Translations under genes and position numbers: made by a program
Assembly (NCBI GenBank): GCA_013696945.1
Contig: JACCXQ010000140.1
Location: 1-12,673, forward strand
Length of the DNA: 12,673 bases
Reading direction: 5' to 3'
From: Chloroflexota bacterium
GTDB taxonomy: Bacteria > Chloroflexota > Limnocylindria > Limnocylindrales > CSP1-4
Shown: piece after piece, positions 1-5,395 of the stretch
Position numbering within the stretch: position 1 is the stretch's first letter
Layout: each line of letters starts with the position of its first letter
The notes under the pieces: generated by a model
The model's input: the letters and a program-made list of their open reading frames with translations, nothing else
The model's database searches: none
What the model was told of the DNA's origin: nothing

Positions 1-2327
1 CGCCGAGCGACGCGATCGGCCGCTTCCGCCGGATGCAGGGATACAACGTCTTCTTCCCCATCGGCTTCGATGCTTTCGGACTGCCCGCCGAGAACGCCGC
101 CATCAAGAGCGGCCAACGCCCCCGCGATTGGACCCGGCAGAACATCGAGACTATGCGCCGCCAGCTGCGCTCGATGGGCAACACGCTCGATTGGGACGCC
201 GAGGTCCTTACATACGACCCGGCCTTCTACCGCTGGAACCAGTGGTTCTTCCTGCGCTTCCTGGAACGCGGCCTGGCCTATCGCGCGATGGCGCCCGTCG
301 ACTGGTGCCCCAAGGACCAGGTGGTGTTGGCGCGCGAGCAGGTCGAGGGACCCGAGCGGCGTTGCTGGCGCTGTGGCACGCCGGTCATCAAGCGCGACCT
401 GGAGCAGTGGTTCTACCGCACCACCGCCTATGCCGACGAGCTGCTCGAGTATCGCGACATCGAGTGGCCGGAACCCATCCGCCTCATGCAGACGAACTGG
501 ATCGGCCGCTCCGAGGGCGCGGAGATCGCGTTCCGGGTCGCGCCCGACGCGAGCCAGCCGGGCACAGATGAGATCCGCGCCTTCACGACGCGGCCGGACA
601 CGCTCTTCGGTGCCACGTTCATGGTCCTCGCGCCGGAGCATCCCCTGGTCGACCGGCTGACGCATCCCGGCCAGCGGGATGACGTGGAGGCCTACCTGTT
701 CGAGTCACGCCGCAAGTCGGAGATCGACCGGCTCTCCGCGGACCGCGAGAAGACCGGTGTCCCCCTCGGCTCGCATGCCATCAACCCCATCAACGGCGAG
801 CGGATCCCGATCTGGATCGCCGACTACGTGCTCCTGGGCTACGGCACCGGAGCGATCATGGCGGTGCCGGCCCACGACGAGCGCGACCACGCCTTCGCGG
901 TCCGCTACGGGCTGCCCGTCCGCCGTGTCGTGGCCCCCCCCGGAACGGGAGACGCGCCAGTCGAAGGTGCGTATGTGGCGCACACCGCGAACGAGGTCCT
1001 GGTCGACTCCGGCGAGTTCACCGGCATGCCGGCGCCGGAAGGCGCACGAGCCATCACGGCTGCGCTCGAGGCCGCAGGGACGGGCAAGTCGGCCGTCACC
1101 TACCGCCTGCGCGACTGGCTCGTCAGCCGGCAACGGGCCTGGGGTACGCCGATCCCCGTCGTTTACTGCCAGGGAGACTGCGGGATCGTGCCGCTCCCTG
1201 GCGATGCGCTGCCCGTCCTCCTGCCGGACGACTACGAGTTCCGTCCCCAGGGTGGCAACGCGCTCGAATCGGACGAGCGGTTCCTGGCCACCAGGTGCCC
1301 GCGCTGCGGCGGCCCGGCGCGGCGTGAGACCGACACGCTGGACACGTTCGTGGACTCGTCGTGGTACTGGTGGCGCTATCTGTCGCCCAGGGATGAGAAG
1401 GCCGCCATCGACCGCGAGCTGGCCGATCGCTGGTGCCCGGTCGACCAGTACACCGGCGGCGCCGAGCACGCCGTCCTCCACCTGCTCTACGCGCGCTGGT
1501 TCGCCAAGGCTCTCAACGACATGGGCCTCATCGGCGAGCGCGAGCCGTTCAAGCGCCTCTTCAACCAGGGCCAGATCCTGGGCGAGGACGGCGAGCGGAT
1601 GAGCAAGAGCCACGGCAATGTCCAGGACCCCGATGAGCTCGTGGCGCGATATGGGGCCGACACGGTCCGGCTGTTCGTGATGTTCATGAAGCCATGGGAG
1701 GCGGACGCGCCATGGTCGCCGAGGGGCATCACCGGCACCCGACGTTTCCTGGACCGCGTCTGGACGGTGACGCTCGAGCCGCATGGGGTCGAGGGGCCGG
1801 ACCAGGGCGGCGCTGGGAGCCTCGGTACTGATCTCCGGCGGTCGACCCACCGGACGCTTCGCGACGTCACGGCCGACTACGAGGGCTACCGCTTCAACAC
1901 ACTCATCGCCAAGCTCATGGAGCTGACCAACGCGCTGATGCGTGTTCGCGGCACCCCGCTGGCCGATGGGCCCGACTACGCCGATTCGGTGCGCGCGCTG
2001 CTGCTGATGCTCGCGCCGATCGCGCCACACGTCGCCGAGGAGCTGTGGGCGCGGCGCCTCGCCGCCGCGGGCGAGGAGTGGCGCTCCATCCACCGCGAGC
2101 CCTGGCCGGACTTCGACCCGACGCTCGCCGCTTCGGACCACATCGAGCTGCCGGTCCAGATCAACGGCAGGCTGCGCGACCTCGTATCCCTCCCGGCCGG
2201 GCTATCGGAGACGGAGGTCGAGCAGATCGTGCTGGCACGCGACAAGGTCCTGGCGAACCTGGAGGGCCGGGAGATCGTGCGCGTCGTCCACGTCGCGGGA
2301 CGGCTGGTGAACATCGTCGTCCGCTGA
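1..2327 (+). CDS. leuS: Leucine--tRNA ligase, 5'-truncated by window edge
   Basis: Class Ia aminoacyl-tRNA synthetase that charges tRNA-Leu in the cytoplasm. The frame is open from base 3, and the first residues, PSDAIGRFRRMQGYNV, already align inside the Rossmann core. The true start, with the HIGH-type motif, therefore lies off the left edge; roughly 50-65 residues are missing and about 774 are visible. The ATG at 33 is internal. Visible landmarks are GFDAFGLPAENAAIK, a zinc-binding insert (DWCPKDQ ... CWRCG, around 300-380), the CP1 editing domain with TTRPDT (585-602) and AVPAHDERD (861-887, keeping the editing Asp), a second Cys cluster before TDTLDTFVDSSWYWWRY, the KMSKS loop RMSKS (1596-1610), and the anticodon-binding and C-terminal domains. 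The order fits bacterial LeuRS. In the first zinc insert CPKD replaces the usual CxxC, so metal binding there may be altered. It ends 10 bp from a convergent gene. Confidence 0.97.
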   Translation, partial: PSDAIGRFRRMQGYNVFFPIGFDAFGLPAENAAIKSGQRPRDWTRQNIETMRRQLRSMGNTLDWDAEVLTYDPAFYRWNQWFFLRFLERGLAYRAMAPVDWCPKDQVVLAREQVEGPERRCWRCGTPVIKRDLEQWFYRTTAYADELLEYRDIEWPEPIRLMQTNWIGRSEGAEIAFRVAPDASQPGTDEIRAFTTRPDTLFGATFMVLAPEHPLVDRLTHPGQRDDVEAYLFESRRKSEIDRLSADREKTGVPLGSHAINPINGERIPIWIADYVLLGYGTGAIMAVPAHDERDHAFAVRYGLPVRRVVAPPGTGDAPVEGAYVAHTANEVLVDSGEFTGMPAPEGARAITAALEAAGTGKSAVTYRLRDWLVSRQRAWGTPIPVVYCQGDCGIVPLPGDALPVLLPDDYEFRPQGGNALESDERFLATRCPRCGGPARRETDTLDTFVDSSWYWWRYLSPRDEKAAIDRELADRWCPVDQYTGGAEHAVLHLLYARWFAKALNDMGLIGEREPFKRLFNQGQILGEDGERMSKSHGNVQDPDELVARYGADTVRLFVMFMKPWEADAPWSPRGITGTRRFLDRVWTVTLEPHGVEGPDQGGAGSLGTDLRRSTHRTLRDVTADYEGYRFNTLIAKLMELTNALMRVRGTPLADGPDYADSVRALLLMLAPIAPHVAEELWARRLAAAGEEWRSIHREPWPDFDPTLAASDHIELPVQINGRLRDLVSLPAGLSETEVEQIVLARDKVLANLEGREIVRVVHVAGRLVNIVVR

Positions 2328-2337
2328 GGCGAGTGGC

Positions 2338-2985
2338 TCAGGCGACCTCGCCGTGCTGCTCGCCCGTGCGCTGGCGCTCGCGATGCCGGGCGGCCTTGGC
2401 GCGATTGCCGCAGGTGGCCATGTCGCACCATTTGCGCCGCCCGGTCGGTGACGTGTCGTTGAAGACCCAGCGACACTCCTCGTCGGCGCAGATCCGGAGC
2501 CGGTCCGGCTGTCCCTGGCTGACCTCCCGAGCCACGCTCTCCGCCAGACGTGCCAGTGCACCATCGATGGGGTCGCCATCGTGGCGGTGGTCGAGGGAGA
2601 CGCCGTCCCTCGCCGGCACCAGCTCGTACGTGTAGGGCGTTCGCAGCGCACGGTTGACGCAGTCCAGCGCGTTACCGTCCGGAGGGCGTCGCTCGACGGT
2701 CGCGTCGATCAGCTCGCGCATGGCGACACGGACACGCCCGATGCGGCCCAGTGTCCGGGCGCCTGCCTCCGGGTCTGATCCGAAGCCAGCCAGGAGACGG
2801 TCCAGCGTCTCGTCGTGGAGCAACCCGTGCTCCTCGAGCCAGCGCAGGGCGACGTCCGACGTCGGGATGCGGTCGATCGGCTCGCCGCGGCGGGTGCCGA
2901 GCGTGTTCACGAAGTCGAGGCCGTCCTGGAGGTCCGCCTGGTGTCCGTGAGGAGCGTGGCGGGAATGACTGTCCGAGTCGGTCAT
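2338..2985 (-). CDS. CGNR zinc-finger / ABATE-domain transcription regulator
   Basis: Putative DNA-binding regulator of the ABATE (DUF1470) plus CGNR zinc-finger family, often described as stress-induced regulators; the target is unknown. With the start at 2985 the protein has 215 residues, the usual size. The N-terminal ABATE region (about 18-150) begins with DGLDFVNTLGTRR, typical of the family. The C-terminal zinc finger carries Cys166, Cys171, Cys187 and Cys192 in the pattern CADEEC - WVFND - RRKWC - TCGNRAKAARHRERQR, with the family-defining CGNR at 192-195 and a basic tail. An upstream ATG at 3024 would add 13 residues and run through the promoter-like repeat, so I prefer 2985. There is no Shine-Dalgarno; a GATAGT box lies nine bases before the ATG, suggesting a leaderless mRNA. 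It is divergent from the small-ORF pair and convergent with leuS. Autoregulation through the inverted repeat at its start is inference. Confidence 0.9.
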   Translation of the reverse strand: MTDSDSHSRHAPHGHQADLQDGLDFVNTLGTRRGEPIDRIPTSDVALRWLEEHGLLHDETLDRLLAGFGSDPEAGARTLGRIGRVRVAMRELIDATVERRPPDGNALDCVNRALRTPYTYELVPARDGVSLDHRHDGDPIDGALARLAESVAREVSQGQPDRLRICADEECRWVFNDTSPTGRRKWCDMATCGNRAKAARHRERQRTGEQHGEVA

Positions 2986-3041
2986 GGGATAACCACTATC
3001 GCACGGTTGACAGGTTATCCGCAAGCTGCCAGGATGTAACC
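2986..3041. promoter_or_regulatory. Divergent control region with 8-bp inverted repeat
   Basis: GGATAACC (2987-2994) and its exact reverse complement GGTTATCC (3013-3020) are separated by 18 bp, 26 bp centre to centre. A perfect TTGACA -35 box for the plus strand sits at 3007-3012 against the right arm; the best -10 at 17-bp spacing, CAGGAT (3030-3035), is weak. On the minus strand GATAGT (complement of 2995-3000) is a fair -10 placed nine bases before the regulator's ATG. A third broken copy, GGAT-GT-AACC, is at 3032-3041. The arms therefore touch both divergent promoters, as an operator would. Binding by the adjacent CGNR protein is a guess from position. Confidence 0.5.
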
Positions 3042-3065
3042 ATCAAAAGCCCCGATACCAGTTAC

Positions 3066-3074
3066 AGAAAGGAG
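3066..3074 (+). promoter_or_regulatory. Strong Shine-Dalgarno for the 44-aa peptide
   Basis: AGAAAGGAG ends six bases before the ATG at 3081. It is one of the best ribosome binding sites in the window and is the main reason to accept the very short ORF as a gene. Confidence 0.75.
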
Positions 3075-3080
3075 CCCTCG

Positions 3081-3215
3081 ATGGAATCGCTCATCGCAGT
3101 GCTGGCGGTCGTGGCAGTCCTCGGACTGTTCGACCTTGCGGCGCTCCGTGTCGGCGCGGATTCCCGCGACCAGATCGGCGACGCCCATCGAAGGAGGTCG
3201 GAAGGAGGCCACTGA
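3081..3215 (+). CDS. Small single-pass membrane peptide, 44 aa
   Basis: Unknown function. Residues 4-25 are continuously hydrophobic (LIAVLAVVAVLGLFDLAAL), enough for one transmembrane helix. They are followed by the short motif RVGADSRD and a polar, basic, His-ending tail. A strong Shine-Dalgarno stands six bases upstream, and the stop overlaps the next start as TGATG. The arrangement 'hydrophobic helix + ALR.G.DSR' resembles tiny hypothetical membrane proteins I recall from high-GC Chloroflexota and Actinobacteria, but I cannot verify that here. The likely topology is N-terminus out or periplasmic with the basic tail inside, by the positive-inside rule. It is divergent from the CGNR regulator, which may control it. 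It is a real gene with good likelihood; no function can be assigned. Confidence 0.68.
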   Translation: MESLIAVLAVVAVLGLFDLAALRVGADSRDQIGDAHRRRSEGGH

Positions 3216-3388
3216 TGTGGCAGGTCTACGCGGATCGAGCCCGCGACATCATCACTGAACGGCAGCGCGAAGCGGATGACGCGCGACGAGCTCGCCTTGC
3301 ATCCTCGCGTCGCCGGCCACGCACCGGCTCTGTCGGGCGCGCCCGCGCACGACTGACCGCCGCGACCGGGGGCGCGATCGGCCGCTGA
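3215..3388 (+). CDS. Arg-rich small protein coupled to the membrane peptide, 57 aa
   Basis: Unknown function. It starts at the ATG of the overlap TGATG and has its own AAGGAGG (3202-3208) six bases upstream; a second AAGGAGG is at 3191-3197. This points to translational coupling with the preceding membrane peptide. The protein opens MWQVYADRARDIITERQREA, which reads as an amphipathic helix, and then becomes highly basic and probably disordered (15 Arg in 57 residues, ending ARLTAATGGAIGR). There is no signal peptide, transmembrane segment or metal motif. A cytosolic, nucleic-acid- or membrane-surface-associated role is possible, but that is composition-based inference. A strong hairpin follows 23 bases after the stop. 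The ribosome site and coupling favour a real gene; the Arg-rich half could be a GC-rich extension. Confidence 0.55.
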   Translation: MWQVYADRARDIITERQREADDARRARLASSRRRPRTGSVGRARARLTAATGGAIGR

Positions 3389-3411
3389 CCGCCGTTCCGC
3401 CCGACCGTCAC

Positions 3412-3443
3412 ACGAGGCCTGCACCGAAGGGTGTAGGCCTCGT
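3412..3443. terminator. 14-bp stem hairpin, probable terminator
   Basis: ACGAGGCCTGCACC (3412-3425), loop GAAG, then GGTGTAGGCCTCGT (3430-3443). All 14 positions pair, one as a G-U wobble. It lies after the small-ORF pair and before the monooxygenase. There is no T-run on either strand, so it is either a Rho-independent terminator of the T-poor type seen in high-GC bacteria or an mRNA end-stabilising stem. Confidence 0.65.
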
Positions 3444-3469
3444 CGCATGTCGAGGTGCGTATGCGTTGG

Positions 3470-3475
3470 TACGCT
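3470..3475 (+). promoter_or_regulatory. Candidate -10 box before the monooxygenase
   Basis: TACGCT (TANNNT type) followed by seven bases and the ATG at 3483. The spacing would place transcription start at or next to that ATG. No convincing -35 is visible. The same geometry recurs before the HD gene (8102-8115). Confidence 0.35.
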
Positions 3476-3494
3476 GGCCGGCATGGAGGTGAGT

Positions 3495-4445
3495 ATGCCC
3501 GCAACGCCCATCAGGCTCGGCGCCAACTGCTGGAACCAGTACACCGACTGGCCCGCTTTCCTCGACGCGCAGCGCCGCGCCGATTCGCTCGGCTTCGACT
3601 CGATCTGGACCTGGGACCACCTCTACCCGATCATCGGGTCGCACGAGGGCCCGATCCTCGAGGGGTACCTCGCGATGGCCGCCGTGGCGCAGGTCACGCA
3701 GCGCGCGACCGTGGGGCTGATGGTCGGCGCGAACACATTCCGCAACCCGGCCCTGACGGCCAAGATGGTCACGACGCTCGACCACATCAGCGGCGGCAGG
3801 GCCGTCCTGGGCATCGGCGGCGCTTGGTTCGAGACCGAGCACGAGGCGTACGGGATCGAGTTCGGAGAGAGTCCCGGCGAGCGGCTGCGCTGGCTGGGCG
3901 ACGCACTCCCGATCATGCGCGGGATGCTCCACGGCGAGGAGCCGTCCGCCGAGGGGCCGCGCTACCGGGCGAAGGCTCTGCGCAACGATCCCCCTCCCCT
4001 ACAGAAGCACCTGCCCATCCTCATCGGCGGCAGCGGCCCCAAGGTCACGCTCCGCCTCGTCGCGCAGTACGGCGACGCCTGCAACCTCGGCGGCTCGGCC
4101 GATAGCGTCCGCGATAAGGACGCCATCCTGCGGCAGCACTGCGAGGAGGTCGGGCGGGACGAGCGCGAGATCGAGCGGACAGTGGGCGCGGGCACAGTCG
4201 TGATCCGCGATTCGCGCGCCGAGGCGGAGCGCGTCCAACGCGCCATCTTCGAGCGCAACGGCCGCGCCGAAGTCTGGAAGGACCAGCCGGTCGGGACGCC
4301 CGAGGACGTCGCCGAGCACTTCGGGCCGTACATCGAGCTCGGCTTCCGCCATCTCATCTGCGGCTTCCCGTCGCCGTACGACGAGGAGTCGATGACCCGG
4401 CTCGCGAACGAGGTCCGCCCGATGCTGGACCGAGACGCCGCCTGA
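3495..4445 (+). CDS. LLM-class (luciferase-like) flavin/F420-dependent oxidoreductase
   Basis: TIM-barrel oxidoreductase of the bacterial luciferase-like family, 316 residues; cofactor F420 or FMN, substrate unknown. Features seen: N-terminal strand IRLGANCWNQYTDW; LGFDSIWTWDHLYP (residues 32-45, with the WDH motif common in F420-dependent members); ATVGLMVGANTFRNPALTAK (71-90); TLDHISGGRAVLGIGGAWFE (94-113); and LPILIGGSGPKVTLRLVAQY, the phosphate-binding side of the barrel. The best F420 fit is by resemblance to the TIGR03560-type subfamily. Three in-frame starts exist: 3447, 3483 and 3495. I chose 3495 because GGAGG (3485-3489) sits five bases before it; 3483 would be a leaderless start behind TACGCT. 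It is monocistronic, with hairpins on both sides. Physiological role cannot be read from the neighbours. Confidence 0.9.
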   Translation: MPATPIRLGANCWNQYTDWPAFLDAQRRADSLGFDSIWTWDHLYPIIGSHEGPILEGYLAMAAVAQVTQRATVGLMVGANTFRNPALTAKMVTTLDHISGGRAVLGIGGAWFETEHEAYGIEFGESPGERLRWLGDALPIMRGMLHGEEPSAEGPRYRAKALRNDPPPLQKHLPILIGGSGPKVTLRLVAQYGDACNLGGSADSVRDKDAILRQHCEEVGRDEREIERTVGAGTVVIRDSRAEAERVQRAIFERNGRAEVWKDQPVGTPEDVAEHFGPYIELGFRHLICGFPSPYDEESMTRLANEVRPMLDRDAA

Positions 4446-4452
4446 CGGCTGC

Positions 4453-4487
4453 CCACGGCTCCCGGCCACGTCGCCGGTGGTCCGTGG
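4453..4487. terminator. Two-part hairpin after the monooxygenase
   Basis: An outer stem CCACGG (4453-4458) / CCGTGG (4482-4487) encloses an inner stem CCGGC (4462-4466) / GCCGG (4473-4477). It begins seven bases after the stop at 4445, where a terminator would be expected. No T-tract follows, so the call is tentative. Confidence 0.4.
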
Positions 4488-4527
4488 ATAACTCCGCGGT
4501 AAGCGCCCGGTCCTAGGCTGCATCGCA

Positions 4528-4581
4528 ACGTCCGCCGACGCCCGAAGTGCCCCGGGCCGTCGACGGACGTTCATCCGTCCG
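4528..4581 (+). promoter_or_regulatory. Leader hairpins upstream of comEA
   Basis: A long imperfect stem pairs 4528-4544 with 4553-4570: ACGTCCG-C-CGACG against CGTCG-A-CGGACGT with one mismatch, plus an inner CCCG/CGGG, loop about 8 nt. Its right-arm segment CGGACG (4564-4569) can instead pair with CGTCCG (4576-4581), so the two folds exclude each other. A TAGGCT box (4514-4519) just upstream could be the -10 of the comEA transcript, placing the hairpins in its 5' leader. This may be attenuator-like, a terminator, or GC-driven chance; there is no T-run. Confidence 0.35.
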
Positions 4582-4615
4582 CCGCTCTACGCCCCGCCGG
4601 CATGGAGGCCACGCG

Positions 4616-5380
4616 ATGGATCCACTCGCGCCCGAGTGGCGGACGCTCGGCGACCCCGGTCCGGACGATGGCACGCCACGTGCACGCAGCGAACCGCCCG
4701 CTGACAACGGCGCTCGTCGGCTCGTGCCGTGGGTCGTGGCGGGCATCCTGCTCATCGTCGGGACCATCGGCCTCATCGCCGTGGCGTTCGCAGCGTCGTC
4801 GTCGGATCCCTCGGAGGTGGTCGTCTCGGGAGGGACGGTGACCGGCGTCGAGATCCCGACCGGTGGCCTGCCCGGCGCGGCCTTCGCGGACGCGACAGGC
4901 GCGCCGCTCCTGACGACCGAGCTGATCGTCGATGTCGAAGGCGCGGTCGGCAGACCGGGCCTTCATCGCTTGCCGGCCGGCTCCCGTGTCGGCGATGCGG
5001 TCGCCGCCGCGGGCGGCTTCGCGCCACGCGTGGACGCAGTGGCCGCGGCGCGGACGCTCAATCTCGCGGAACCCCTGCTCGATGGCGCCAAGGTCGTGGT
5101 GCCGTCGCTCGGTGACGGCTCGATCGTCACCTCCGGCTCCGGTCCGGGCGCGCCAGAGGTGACGCCGGGTGCCGGGAGCGTCCCCGGACTGATCGACATC
5201 AATTCCGCGGACGCCGCCACTCTCGAATCACTGCCCGGGATCGGGCCGGTGACCGCATCGGAGATCATCGCCGCGCGGACATCTGCCCCCTTCGCGTCGG
5301 TCGACGAGCTGCTGTCCCGCGGGGTGGTGGGACCCGCGACGTTCGAGGACATCCGCGCGCTCGTTACGGCCGGCGGCTAG
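4616..5380 (+). CDS. comEA: ComEA-type DNA receptor (SLBB + helix-hairpin-helix)
   Basis: Membrane-anchored, double-stranded-DNA-binding receptor of natural transformation, delivering DNA to the ComEC channel. 254 residues. A disordered N-terminus (1-37) is followed by one transmembrane helix (about 38-60, WVVAGILLIVGTIGLIAVAF), a linker, an SLBB domain (about 102-165, from ELIVDVEGAVGRPGLHRLPA to DGAKVVVPSL), a Gly/Pro-rich linker, and a C-terminal pair of helix-hairpin-helix motifs (191-252) with INSADAATLESLPGIGPVTA. This is the standard ComEA order. The start at 4616 has GGAGG (4604-4608) seven bases upstream; the in-frame GTG at 4547 lies inside the leader hairpin and is rejected. comEC begins 15 bp after the stop, so the two genes are one operon. 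Confidence 0.95.
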   Translation: MDPLAPEWRTLGDPGPDDGTPRARSEPPADNGARRLVPWVVAGILLIVGTIGLIAVAFAASSSDPSEVVVSGGTVTGVEIPTGGLPGAAFADATGAPLLTTELIVDVEGAVGRPGLHRLPAGSRVGDAVAAAGGFAPRVDAVAAARTLNLAEPLLDGAKVVVPSLGDGSIVTSGSGPGAPEVTPGAGSVPGLIDINSADAATLESLPGIGPVTASEIIAARTSAPFASVDELLSRGVVGPATFEDIRALVTAGG

Positions 5381-5395
5381 GTAGCTGGAACGCCG

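Noticed and set aside
705..2141. A 478-codon open frame on the minus strand across leuS
   Set aside because: It lies entirely antisense to the conserved leuS frame, is Arg/Val/Gly-rich with no recognisable motif, and is explained by GC-rich codon bias leaving few antisense stops.
3447..3494. N-terminal extension MSRCVCVGTLAG of the monooxygenase
   Set aside because: It runs through the candidate promoter, has no ribosome site, and precedes the conserved first strand that fits the start at 3495.
4486..4492. A GGATAAC half-site upstream of comEA resembling the CGNR operator arm
   Set aside because: It is a single 7-mer with no inverted partner at the 18-bp spacing; one such match per window is expected by chance.
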